From: CAZKGE01 sp964541695
Lineage (GTDB): Bacteria; Bacillota; Clostridia; Christensenellales; CAG-138
DNA length: 24,250 bases
Assembly: GCA_964541695.1 (NCBI GenBank)
Contig: CAZIRB010000026.1
Coordinates: 1 to 24,250, forward strand
Direction: 5' to 3'
A program made the translations under genes and the position numbers. The notes beneath the pieces were generated by a model. The model ran no database searches, was not told where the DNA came from, and worked only from the letters and a program-made list of their open reading frames with translations. Below are positions 1 to 8,971 of this stretch, piece after piece (positions within the stretch are counted from its first letter, which is position 1; every line of letters begins with the position of its first letter).

Positions 1-38
1 CGAAGGCCTTGACCATATCTTAATTAATAGCTAATTTT

Positions 39-65
39 AAAAAGCAGCCTGCCGGGCTGCTTTTT
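39..65. terminator. Bidirectional intrinsic terminator
   Basis: A perfect 11-bp stem, AAAAAGCAGCC (39-49) against GGCTGCTTTTT (55-65), closes a 5-base loop. It has a T run on the + strand and, read in reverse, a T run followed by AT-rich sequence, so it can stop transcripts from both sides. On the minus strand it lies about 160 bases past the deoD stop. On the plus strand it would end whatever gene lies left of the window. Confidence 0.8.
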
Positions 66-116
66 AGGTTTGATTTTATAGGGATATGGGCAGGGCCATC
101 AAACTTCGTGTCCGGT

Positions 117-223
117 TCATTGGGTTTCCAAAGGGGGTTTCCCCCTTTGGCAGGGGTGCGGGGACGAAGTCTCCGCAAAAAACCGTTCCTCTCGTTTTCC
201 CCCGTTCCCTTCCGCCGTTCCCC
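117..223 (+). repeat. Interspersed palindromic repeat, copy 1
   Basis: First of five copies of an intergenic element. Its parts in order are a hairpin built on AAAGGGGGTTTCCCCCTTT (about 129-149), a second hairpin pairing GCGGGGAC with GTCTCCGC (about 158-176), and a pyrimidine tail of repeated CGTTCCC-like blocks that runs to the deoD stop codon. The same parts in the same order recur at 15700-15790 (reverse), 15870-15989 and, with changes, in the 8.8-9.2 kb region. ORFs read through it are repeat artefacts. Confidence 0.75.
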
Positions 224-943
224 TTACTCCGCGATCTCGAGCGCGAGCTGCATCATCTCATGGAACGCGGTCTGGCGCTGTTCGGCGGTGGTGACTTCGC
301 CGCCCTCGATGAGGTCGGAGATGGTGCAGACGGCGAGCGCTTTTTTGCCGGCGCGGGCGGCGTTGGCGTAGAGTGCGGCGGCCTCCATCTCGACGGCGAG
401 CACGCCGAGCTTGCGCCAGCGCAGGGTGGCGTCGATGCCGCCGTCGTCGTAGAACGTGTCGGAGGAGAGGAGGTTGCCGACCATAAAGCGGAACTTGCGT
501 TCGCGGCAGACGTCGACGGCCTTTTCGAGGAGGCCAAAGTCCGCGATGGGCGCGAAGGTGCCGGAAAGGCCGTACTGCGATAAATAGTTGGAGTTCGTGC
601 AGGCGGCCTGGCCGAGGACGAGGTCGAAGAGCTTGAGGTCCGGATGCAGGCCGCCGGCGGAGCCGACGCGCAGGATGGTCTCCACGCCGAAGATATTGTA
701 TAGCTCGTAGGAGTAGATGCCCATGGACGGCATGCCCATGCCGCTGGCCATGACGGATACGCGCTTGCCGTTGTAGAAACCGGTATAGCCCTGTATGCCG
801 CGGACGTTGTTGACGAGCTCCGCGTCGGTTAGATACGTCTCCGCGATCAGTTTTGCGCGCAGCGGGTCGCCGGGCATGAGCACGGTCTTGCCAAAGTCGC
901 CGGGCGAGCAGCCGATGTGCGGCGTCAAGTTTGCGGTCTTCAT
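224..943 (-). CDS. deoD: Purine nucleoside phosphorylase, DeoD type
   Basis: Cleaves purine (deoxy)ribonucleosides with phosphate to the free base and (deoxy)ribose-1-phosphate in cytosolic purine salvage. The 239-residue product matches the E. coli DeoD length exactly. Visible family marks are the phosphate-site GDPLRA (residues 25-30), RVGSAGG around Arg92, the ribose-binding EMEAA (186-190) and the catalytic segment CTISDLIEGGE with Asp210, plus an Arg at 223. The start is the ATG at 943, with GGAGG at 956-960 on the minus strand (12-base spacing, a little long). The longer frame open to 1156 runs through the promoter and is not used. It diverges from asnA and has two candidate promoters upstream. 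The function is clear from the sequence; substrate preference (adenosine versus guanosine) cannot be read. Confidence 0.95.
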   Translation of the reverse strand: MKTANLTPHIGCSPGDFGKTVLMPGDPLRAKLIAETYLTDAELVNNVRGIQGYTGFYNGKRVSVMASGMGMPSMGIYSYELYNIFGVETILRVGSAGGLHPDLKLFDLVLGQAACTNSNYLSQYGLSGTFAPIADFGLLEKAVDVCRERKFRFMVGNLLSSDTFYDDGGIDATLRWRKLGVLAVEMEAAALYANAARAGKKALAVCTISDLIEGGEVTTAEQRQTAFHEMMQLALEIAE

Positions 944-980
944 AGAATAATAAAACCTCCGGCCGTCAGGATACGGTCTT

Positions 981-1009
981 AGTATACCGGAGCATAGCGT
1001 ATAATACAA
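981..1009 (-). promoter_or_regulatory. Candidate proximal deoD promoter
   Basis: On the minus strand TTGTAT (1009-1004) is followed 17 bases later by TATACT (986-981). This would start the deoD transcript about 30 bases upstream of the ribosome binding site. Confidence 0.55.
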
Positions 1010-1023
1010 GGCGGCGGAAATTT

Positions 1024-1052
1024 TATATATCATATAATTCCTGCCTTGACAA
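1024..1052 (-). promoter_or_regulatory. Candidate distal deoD promoter
   Basis: On the minus strand TTGTCA (1052-1047) is followed 17 bases later by TATATA (1029-1024). Its -35 hexamer lies on top of the asnA -35 hexamer on the opposite strand, so the two promoters would compete for RNA polymerase. Confidence 0.4.
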
Positions 1053-1074
1053 TGTTTTACGCAAAGCATATACT
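1046..1074 (+). promoter_or_regulatory. Consensus sigma-70-type promoter of asnA
   Basis: TTGACA (1046-1051), a 17-base spacer, then TATACT (1069-1074). Expected transcription start is near 1081, giving a leader of about 60 bases that carries AAGGAGG at 1127-1133. Confidence 0.8.
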
Positions 1075-1140
1075 TCTGAACAATATTTGGATCGCCGGCA
1101 AAGCCCGCCGCGTCAAATAAAGAAAGAAGGAGGAAGAGCC

Positions 1141-2148
1141 ATGTTGCACACCACAATCCCCGAAGGCTATGTCAGCAAGCTCGGGCTGTACGACACGCAG
1201 AGCGCGATCGCGCTCATCAAGCGGACGTTCCAGGAATCGCTGTCGGATCTCTTGCAGTTAAAGCGCGTATCCGCGCCTCTGTTCGTGAATCCGGCCGAGG
1301 GCACGAACGATAATTTAAACGGCGTGGAGCGGCCTGTCTCCTTCGACATTCCGGCGGCCAAAGTAACGGCGGAGGTCGTCCAGTCGCTGGCAAAATGGAA
1401 GCGGTACGCGCTTTACCGCTACGGCTTTTTCGAGGGCAAGGGCCTGTACACGGACATGAACGCGATCCGCCGCGACGAGGAGCTCGACAACCTGCACTCG
1501 ATCTATGTGGACCAGTGGGACTGGGAGAAGGTCATCGCGCGCGAGGACCGCACGGTCGAGTACTTAAAAACGACGGTGCAGTCGATCGTCGACGCCGTCT
1601 GCTACACAAACGCGATCCTGCGCGCCAAATACCCGATGCTGGACACGGAGCTCGTCCGCGACGTCAGCTTCGTCACGGCGCAGGAACTGCTCGACTTGTA
1701 TCCCGATAAAACGTCCAAGGAGCGCGAGTACCTGTACCTGCGCGAGCACAGGACGGCGTTCATCATCGGCATCGGCGAAAAATTGAGCGACGGCAAGCCG
1801 CACGACGGCCGCGCGCCGGACTACGACGATTGGTCGCTCAACGGCGACATCATGTTCTACTATCCGGTGCTGGACTGCGCGCTCGAGCTCTCGAGCATGG
1901 GCATCCGCGTCGACAGCCGCTCCCTTGCCGAGCAGCTGAAAAAGGCCGGCTGCGAGGAGCGCGCCCAGCTTCCGTTCCACCGGGCGCTGCTCGACGGCAC
2001 GCTGCCGCTCTCCATCGGCGGCGGCATCGGCCAGTCGCGCATGTGCATGATGATATTGGGCAAGGCGCACATCGGCGAGGTGCAGTCCTCGCTGTGGGAC
2101 CGCGCGACGATTGAGGCCAGTCAAAAAGCGGGCGTAACGCTGTTGTAA
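1141..2148 (+). CDS. asnA: Aspartate-ammonia ligase (asparagine synthetase A)
   Basis: Makes L-asparagine from L-aspartate, ammonia and ATP through an aspartyl-AMP intermediate; the fold is related to class II aminoacyl-tRNA synthetases. The 335-residue length fits the family (about 330). Family blocks seen are NDNLNGVERPVSFD near residues 58-71, KWKRYAL, the charged stretch containing LHSIYVDQWDWEK, and the C-terminal LSIGGGIGQSRMCM nucleotide-binding segment. The ATG at 1141 is chosen because AAGGAGG (1127-1133) sits 7 bases upstream; the in-frame ATG at 1087 lacks a ribosome binding site and adds a basic, non-family extension. It is monocistronic, with its own promoter and a strong terminator just downstream. 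Ammonia-dependent AsnA rather than glutamine-dependent AsnB is common in Bacillota. Confidence 0.97.
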   Translation: MLHTTIPEGYVSKLGLYDTQSAIALIKRTFQESLSDLLQLKRVSAPLFVNPAEGTNDNLNGVERPVSFDIPAAKVTAEVVQSLAKWKRYALYRYGFFEGKGLYTDMNAIRRDEELDNLHSIYVDQWDWEKVIAREDRTVEYLKTTVQSIVDAVCYTNAILRAKYPMLDTELVRDVSFVTAQELLDLYPDKTSKEREYLYLREHRTAFIIGIGEKLSDGKPHDGRAPDYDDWSLNGDIMFYYPVLDCALELSSMGIRVDSRSLAEQLKKAGCEERAQLPFHRALLDGTLPLSIGGGIGQSRMCMMILGKAHIGEVQSSLWDRATIEASQKAGVTLL

Positions 2149-2163
2149 CAGTTCCGCGATCCG

Positions 2164-2200
2164 CGGCGGGTGTGCGTCCAGCATACCCGCCGTCTTTTTT
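2164..2200 (+). terminator. Intrinsic terminator after asnA
   Basis: CGGCGGGT plus TGC (2164-2175) pairs with GCA plus ACCCGCCG (2181-2192) around a 5-base loop, followed by TCTTTTTT. It lies 15 bases past the asnA stop. Confidence 0.9.
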
Positions 2201-2259
2201 GCGCGCTGAAATCCATTTGTATGCGTCATGGTTCCCGGGCCGGATTGCGCCGCCAGGCT

Positions 2260-2430
2260 CGAAAACTGCGAATGTTGTCCAAAAATGGATTCTTTTTCAA
2301 AAAACGTAACGCCAAAATAACAAAAAGACCGGCACAGTGTAAGTTTAGCATTTTTACCAACATTATTGTTGCGAAAAAAATGCCGAAAAATTAAAAATGT
2401 AACGAATATGTAATTCCTGATTTGTATAAT
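2260..2430 (+). promoter_or_regulatory. AT-rich upstream region and -10 element of the surface-protein gene
   Basis: The 2149-2485 gap holds no gene beyond the asnA terminator. From about 2270 to 2450 the sequence is strikingly AT-rich against a GC-rich genome, with many A and T runs (UP-element-like). A perfect TATAAT lies at 2425-2430, but no good -35 is found 16-18 bases upstream, so an activator may be needed. An ATGTAACG at 2397-2404 also occurs upstream of the 9295 operon. The -10 call is visible; the regulation is inferred. Confidence 0.5.
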
Positions 2431-2485
2431 ACAGAAAAGTGTAAGTATCGTTATGGGACGCATTCTTAGTCAGGAGGCTGAAAAT

Positions 2486-5400
2486 ATGAAAGGAACCGGG
2501 TTTGCGAAATTTCTGAGCGTGCTGCTGGTCGCGCTGCTGATGTTCTCCATGCTGCCGATCAACGCGCTGGCGGATGAGGCGCAGGGTACGGACGGCGGGG
2601 AAGCGCCGGCCGCAACGGCCACCCCTACTCCAAAGCCCACCGCGACGCCCGAGGCGACGGAGACGCCCGCATCCAGCGGGACGCCCGCGCTTAGCGGGAC
2701 GCCTGAGCCCAGCGGGACGCCTGAACCCAGCGGGACGCCTGAGCCGTCGACGTCGCCCGCGCCCAGCGAAGAGCCGGGGGCCGGAGAAGCGCCGTCCGAT
2801 GCGGACGCGCTGCTCTTTGCGGTCACGTTCGTCGACTGGGACGGCACCGCGATCGGCGAGGCGCAGGCCGTCAAGGCCGGCGCGGACGCCGTCGAGCCGG
2901 AAAACCCGGTCCGCGAAGGCTATCTCTTCACCGGCTGGGACCCCGCCGACACGACGAACATCCAGGCGGACACCGTGTTCACCGCGCAGTATACCGAGGA
3001 TACCGGNNNNNNNNNNNNNNNNNNNNNNNNNNNNNNNNNNNNNNNNNNNNNNNNNNNNNNNNNNNNNNNNNNNNNNNNNNNNNNNNNNNNNNNNNNNNNN
3101 NNNNNNGCGCGAACATCACGCTGTACCCGATCATCCAGAGCGGGCACTGGCTGTCGTTCGATACGCACGGCGGCAGCAGCATCGCCTCCGCGTTCTATCT
3201 GCCTTCCGCCGTGACCGCGGCGCCGGCCCAGCCGACCCGGGACGGGTACACGTTCGTACGCTGGTCTGCGACGGATGGCGGCGCGACGGCGTATACGTTC
3301 GGCGGCACGCTTTCGGCGAGCATCACGCTGCACGCCGTCTGGCAGGCAAACACGAACACGCAGTACAAGGTCGTGCACCAGCTCGAGATCGCGGACGCCG
3401 TGCCGTACCCGCAGACCGCGACGGCCGACTCCGCGTTCGCGTTCGAGTCGATTGAGACCAAGACCGGTACCACGGGCAATAACACGAACGCCACGGCCAA
3501 GTCCTACGCGGGCTTTACCGCGCAGACGATCACGCAGAAGCCCATCGCAGGCGACGGCTCGACGATCGTGGTCGTGCGCTATACGCGCAACGTCTATTCG
3601 GTCAAATTTTACGAATATAAAGCGGAGACAGGTCACTATGAGGGATCAGGGAAGAATAAGCACTGGGTCGTAGATACCGCGGCCGGTTGGTACGAAATTG
3701 GAAGCAACACGATCACTGAGAAATACGGCGCGAACATCAGCATCAGATGGCCGGCGTACAACGGTTCGTATAACTGGGCGACAGCGTACAACGGCGACGA
3801 TGCGGAGGCGCCGTACCAGACCAATATTTCCGTCATGCCGCTGGGGGGAGACGATTTTTATGCGGCCAGCGCTTCCACGGGCAGTTATGCGTTCGAGATG
3901 CGGTATTATCTCGAGGCGCTTCCCGGCGCGAGCAACACCACCACCGTCAGCCCGGGCGATACGGCGACGGGGAAGCTGTATAAGCTCGACCACACGGACA
4001 CGCTGAAGGGAAGCAAATCAGACAGCTGGCACTCCACCACAGAGGACCGTTATGAGATCGCTGGCTTTACGTACTGCGGCTACTATACCGGAACCGTCAA
4101 TTTCGGCGGCAGCGGCTATACGAGGTACTTAAACTTCTGCTACCACCGCAACAGCTACAGCATCGTCTACCACAACGGCAACCTGGTCACGACGGACACG
4201 GTGCTGTACCAGGCGGACATCAGCGGCAAGGGCGCCGCGCCGACCGTCCGGCCTGCCGGCGTGGACAGCTCGTTCACGTTCGGGGGCTGGTATTCCGACG
4301 CGACGTTTACGACGCCGTACACGTTCTCCGGCACGATGCCCGCGCACGGCATCGAGGTCTACGCCAAGTGGACGCCGCCGACGTTCAGCGGCGCGGCGTA
4401 CCTGAACATGGCCGGTTCCGGCAGCCCGGTGGGGCTCGGCTCGGTCGCGTGGGGCGGCAAGATTCTGGAGAGCAGCCTGCCGGACCAGAGCACGCTGACC
4501 AAGCCGGACACCACTTCCACCTGGGTCTGGCGCGGCTGGTGCCAGAAGGTGAACGGCGAGTTCATCCCCTATAATTTCAACGACCCGGTGTACAGCAACA
4601 TCACGCTGTATCCGTACTGGACGAACGCCTCGTACCTGACCGTCACGTACAGCGCGGGCGCGGGTTCCGGCACGGTGCCCGTCGACACGACAAAGTATAA
4701 CAGCGGCGCCAAGGCGCAGGTCAAGTCCGCCGCGGGCCTTACCGCGCCGGCCGGCAAGGTGTTCGTCGGCTGGAAATGCGGCGGCGCGGTCTATTATCCG
4801 AGCGGCGCGCTCACGGTGATCGGCAACATGACGCTGGTTGCGCAGTGGGCCGATCCGGCGGCGACGGTCACACTTACCTATCATTCGAACAACCCGACCG
4901 GCGGCACAAGCCAGACGTCCACGACGGAGCCGCTTTTGAACAATTCGAACTATACCGTATGGGGCTGTCCCGGTGGCTGGTCGTACGACGGCTGGCGGTT
5001 TACCGGCTGGAACACGGCGGCCAACGGCTCCGGCACCTCGTACGCGGCCGGCGACTCCGTGCGCGTGGGCACGAGCTCCACGCAGGGCACGCTGTACGCG
5101 CAATGGGCGCGGCTGCGCACGGTCACCTATTCCTTCGACGAACCGGTTCCGACCGGTGCAGCGGCGCTGTTACCCGCGCCGAAGAGCTATATAAGAGGCG
5201 ATTCGGTCACCGTCGCGGACAATTTGGCGGCGATGGGCGGATATTCGTTTGATGGCTGGATAGTGACGGGTGTTTCTGTGACGGACGGACAGTTCGCCAT
5301 GCCGGATTCCAACGTGACCATCGTCGGTTCCTGGACGAAGCAGGGGTATACCATCACGTACAATCCGGGCTATCAGCCGAATAATTCGCACCCGAGTTTC

Positions 5401-8400
5401 GGCTATGAGGCCGACAAGTTTACGGAAACTTCGCCGACCGCAAAGGATGCGAGCGACCCGGAGATCGGGTTCAGCCTTGCCGGTTACACGTTTGTCGGCT
5501 GGTCGAAGAGCAACAATCCCAACCGCACGGTCGACTTCCATGTCGGCGACGTGATTCCGCTCAGCGCGTTCTCGGGACACTCGCTTAATCTGTATGCCGT
5601 GTGGGTAGAGAATCACACGATCACGACGAGCGTGAACGGGGTCGGCGGTACGATCGACCCGACGGTGACGGTGGCGCACGGCTCGAACGTGACGATCAAC
5701 TACAAGCCGGATGAGAACTACCGTCTGGTGAGCGTAAAGGTTGACGGTGAGTCGGTGAGCATTACGGATCACCCGTTGAACTACACGTTCTCGAACGTGA
5801 CGCAGGATCATTCGATTGTGGTTGAGTACTCGATCAACAAGTACACGGTAACCTATTCGTACACGGGCGATGTGCCGCCGGGCATGACGGCGCCGGGGTC
5901 GGAAGACCATAAGGTCGACGCGGCGGTTACCCCCTTTAGTCCGACGGTGCCGGACGGCTACACGTTCGGCGGCTGGACGACGGCCGACGCCACGATAACG
6001 GGCGGCAGCTTCACGATGCCGGCCAAAGATGTACAGCTCACGGGCAAGTGGACGGCGGCGGAGTACACGGTAACCTATTCGTACACGGGCGATGTGCCGC
6101 CGGGCATGACGGCGCCNNNNNNNNNNNNNNNNNNNNNNNNNNNNNNNNNNNNNNNNNNNNNNNNNNNNNNNNNNNNNNNNNNNNNNNNNNNNNNNNNNNN
6201 NNNNNNNNNNNNNNNNGGCAGCTTCACGATGCCGGCCAAAGATGTACAGCTCACGGGCAAGTGGACGGCGGTGCCGTACGCGGTGACGTATTCGTACACG
6301 GGCGACCTACCGGCCGACGCAACGGCGCTGCTGCCGGGGACGGTGAACCACACCATCGGCGACGAGGTGACCATTGCCGGTGCACTGACGCTGGAAGGAT
6401 ACACGTTCAGCGGCTGGACGGTGACGACGTCCGGCGTGACGGTGACGGACAACAAGTTCACCATGCCGGCCAAGGCCGTGGAGATCAAGGGTTCGTGGGC
6501 GATCGACGAGTACACGATCACGACGAACGTAACGAACGGCACGATCGACCCGCCGGCGACGGTGGAGCACGGCTCAAGCAAGACGATCAACTACGCGCCA
6601 GCCGCGAACTACCACCTTGTGAGCGTGACGGTGGACGGCAGTTCGGTGAGCATTACGGATCACCCGTTGAGCTACACGTTCTCGAACGTGAAGACAAACC
6701 ACTCGATCAGCGTCGTGTACAGGATCGATAAGTTTAAGATCAAACCGACGGTGAAGAACGGCACGATCACGCCGGACACGGCGCAGACGGTAAAGTATGG
6801 CGGCGAAACGACGTTTACGTACAAGCCGAACGAAGGATATCATCTTGCGAGCGTGACGGTGGACGGCAGCGACGTGACGGCCGGGAACGAGAACAACTAC
6901 ACGTTCACGAACGTGCAGGCGGACCACAAGATCATGGTCGTGTACCGGATCAACAAGTACACCGTCACCTTTAAGCCCGGCAATCATGCCGCTCCGGGGA
7001 TGGGGAATGAAAAGTTCAAAAACATTCCTCACGGAACGTCATGGGCCGACGCGGGCATCACGGTGCCGGCGTACACCGCGGACGGATACTATTACCAGAC
7101 CGGCTGGAAGGACGAGAGCGGCAACTCCGCTACAATTCCGACGGGCACGACCCCGATCACAGGCGACATGACGTTCATCGCGGTGTGGAAGAAGATGGCG
7201 GTCGTGACCGTGACGGGCCAGAGCATGACGGTCGCGTATGACGGAGACGAGCACGGATTTGACGACGCCGAAGGTCTCGCCGGCATCCTGCCGATCACGC
7301 CGCCAGCCGGCGTGTCCGCGGCGACGGTGAGCGCCTGGGAGGACCTATTCAGGGCGACCGGCCTGCGCACGAACTTCGGCAGCACGCCGGTGGTCGTAAC
7401 CGGTCCGGACGTTTTGGACGACGGGGAGGTCCCGTACCAGGTGAACAAAGTCAACGGTACGCTGACTGTCAATAAGGCGGCCGTTACGATCACGGCGGAC
7501 AACGCGTCCAAGTACGTCGGTGAAACTGACCCGACGCCGTTTACCGCAAAGGTCACGTCCGGCACGATCTATAAAAGCAACGGCACGGACTACGACTTCA
7601 CCTACGGCGTGACGCGTTCCAACGTTGGCGCCGAGGCGGCCGTGACCTATACGGGCGTGTTGAAGGTCGTGCCCGACACAGCGGATCCCGAGTATAAAGA
7701 CTATGACGTAACGCTGGTGCCCGGCGACTTTACGATCAACAAACGGCCGACGGAAACGACGGTGACCGCCACGCCGGCAAGCGGCATCCCCGGTTCCGCG
7801 CTGACCATCAGCGGCAGCATTGCGGACATGTCGGGCGCGGCCGCGTATTCGGGAGGCTTCACCGGATCCGTGACGATCACGTTCAACAGCCACACCTACA
7901 CGGCGCCCGTCGCGGCCAACGGCACGTTCACGCTCGCCGCGGTGACCGCAAGGCCGATGCACACCGGCAGCTTCACGGTGACCGTGAGCTATCCGGGCGA
8001 CGCCGTATTCACCGCGTCGGGCGACACGACGACCGTAACGGTCACCGCCGCGCCGATCGGGACCGCGACGCTGACGATCCGGTACCTGCTGCAGGGCGCG
8101 GGCACGCAGCTTGCGGACCCGTACACGGAGACCTTCGATATCGGCGATGCCTACTCCGTGGCGGCCCTTACCGACAAGCTGATCAGCGGGTACACGCGCG
8201 TGTCGGTCGCGGGCTCGACCTCCGGTACGATCACGGACGACGTGACGATCACGGTGTACTATAGGGCCGCGGCGACGCTCGCGCCGACACCCACGCCGGC
8301 CGCGACCCCGACCCCGACACCCACGCCGACCGGGACCCCGGTCGAGGTCATCAATCCCGCGCCGCCTAAGGCCGGTCCGGAGCATGCCTGGGCGCTGGTG

Positions 8401-8709
8401 AACCTGATCATGACCGTATTGACGGCGGTCTGGAGCGCCTACATGCTGCTCCGCTACTTCGGCAGGCGCAGGGACGAGGACGTCATGGCGAAGTCCGCGA
8501 CGGAAATCAAAAAGCACGGGCTCAAGCGCATCATAAGCCTCGTTCCCGCAATCGGCGGCATCGTCGCGTTCCTCCTGACCGAGGACGTGCGCAATCCGAT
8601 GGTCTTTACCGACCGGTGGACGCTGCTCATGGTCGCCATCTTCCTGATTCAGGCCGGCGTGGCCGCCGTGGCCGCGCGCAGCCATAAGGAGGAGCCCAAG
8701 GAGGCGTAA
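2486..8709 (+). CDS. Giant secreted InlB-B/SHIRT-repeat surface protein with three-helix membrane anchor
   Basis: Probably an extracellular adhesin or stalk protein of about 2,000 residues, anchored by its C-terminus. Start ATG 2486 has AGGAGG 8 bases upstream. In order: Sec signal peptide (residues 1-29, cut after ALA); Pro/Thr/Ser-rich linker with a hexapeptide repeat (2613-2790); InlB B/Flg_new-type repeats (2812-5110) with the usual GYTF.GW and LYA.W marks; SHIRT-like modules (5117-5341 and 5842-6507); three divergent B-repeat modules (5611-5829, 6508-6729, 6730-6951); MBG-like domains (about 7200-7740); an Ig-like domain (7741-8060); a MucBP-like domain (8063-8270); a TP-repeat linker (8280-8340); and three membrane helices (about 8386-8460, 8524-8589, 8617-8676). 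No LPXTG motif is present. The reading frame shifts by one at the first N gap; that is an artefact of the arbitrary 100-N filler, and both sides encode the same repeat family. Ligand unknown. Confidence 0.88.
2675..2746 (+). repeat. Four exact-period 18-bp tandem repeats in the linker
   Basis: AGCGGGACGC begins at 2675, 2693, 2711 and 2729, an exact 18-bp period encoding SGTP-x-x hexapeptides. In-frame copy-number change would lengthen or shorten the linker after the signal peptide without breaking the gene. Confidence 0.9.
3007..3106. other. Assembly gap (100 N) inside the surface-protein gene
   Basis: A filler run of exactly 100 N. Upstream coding is in frame 2 and downstream in frame 1, so the true missing length must leave a remainder of 2 when divided by 3 if the gene is intact. 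It falls between two InlB B-type repeats, a likely cause of assembly failure. Confidence 0.97.
5842..6507 (+). repeat. Tandem SHIRT-like modules with near-identical 222-bp units
   Basis: The unit starting at 5842 is 222 bp (74 residues, YTVTYSYTGDVPP at its head). The next unit starts at 6064 and is identical to the first for 53 bp before the N run and for more than 50 bp after it. A more diverged unit follows at 6277-6507 and a single related unit lies earlier at 5117-5341. Identity at DNA level between neighbours indicates recent duplication or ongoing homogenisation. Assignment to SHIRT (streptococcal high-identity repeats in tandem) is by recalled family pattern. Confidence 0.75.
6117..6216. 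other. Assembly gap (100 N) inside a tandem repeat unit
   Basis: The corresponding interval in the preceding unit (5895-6003) is 109 bp, so 109 missing bases would restore an exact 222-bp unit. Because the flanks are identical to the previous unit, 109 plus any number of 222-bp units is equally consistent. Confidence 0.95.
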
Positions 8710-8743
8710 GCCCGGCAGCGGAACAAGCGGAATATAGCGGAAC

Positions 8744-8774
8744 GAAGGCGGGGCGCATCAAGCGCCCCGCCTTC
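8744..8774 (+). terminator. Strong hairpin after the surface-protein gene
   Basis: A perfect 13-bp stem, GAAGGCGGGGCGC (8744-8756) against its complement (8762-8774), closes a 5-base loop 34 bases past the stop. No T run follows, so it may be a weak or factor-assisted terminator, or an mRNA 3' end stabiliser. Confidence 0.65.
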
Positions 8775-8809
8775 GCGGTTTGGGCGGGGGAACGGCCGCC
8801 CCAGAGCAC

Positions 8810-8940
8810 TTGGGTTTTTGCGGGGGCGCTGCCCCCCGGCTTTTGGATTTTGCGGGGGCGCCGCCCCCGGCTCTTGGATTCTGCGGGGGCGCTGCCCCCG
8901 CAATCCCGGCCAAAGGGACACGTCCCTTTGAAAACCCAAA
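8810..8940 (-). repeat. Interspersed palindromic repeat, copy 2 (reverse), with triplicated GC hairpin
   Basis: Read on the minus strand it starts with a hairpin containing AAAGGGAC/GTCCCTTT (8912-8929), then a GC-rich hairpin of GCGGGGGC/GCCCCCGC type. That second hairpin is present three times in tandem, with cores starting at 8820, 8852 and 8883 (31-32 bp period). Other copies in this window have only one. Overlapping ORFs on both strands are low-complexity artefacts. Confidence 0.7.
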
Positions 8941-8971
8941 TAAAAGGAGACGTAAAACTGTCCGGCAGAAA

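Noticed and set aside
1..34. Possible 3' end of a gene left of the window (open frame ending TAA at 32-34 or 21-23)
   Set aside because: Ten or fewer codons cannot be assigned; only the terminator at 39-65 hints that a plus-strand gene ends here.
86..583. Plus-strand ORF over deoD
   Set aside because: It starts inside the repeat and then runs antisense to the well-supported deoD gene; its composition is that of a shadow frame.
1564..2463. Minus-strand 299-residue ORF across asnA and its 3' region
   Set aside because: Reads through the asnA terminator hairpin and antisense of a clear gene; no ribosome binding site or family motif.
2486..3214. Surface-protein gene read as two genes or as a pseudogene
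   Set aside because: The break coincides exactly with a 100-N filler; the downstream frame is open from the first base after the gap and continues the same repeat type.
7345..8685. 446-residue minus-strand ORF antisense to the surface-protein gene (and a similar one at 4129-5103)
   Set aside because: Arg/His/Val-rich shadow typical of the antisense of GC-rich genes; no start signal and no recognisable motif.
8280..8709. LPXTG sortase signal at the end of the surface protein
   Set aside because: No LPxTG-like motif is present; the end has three helices rather than one helix with a short positive tail.
8810..8905. CRISPR array
   Set aside because: Only three units with 31-32 bp period, no separate unique spacers; each unit is itself a palindrome belonging to the interspersed repeat.
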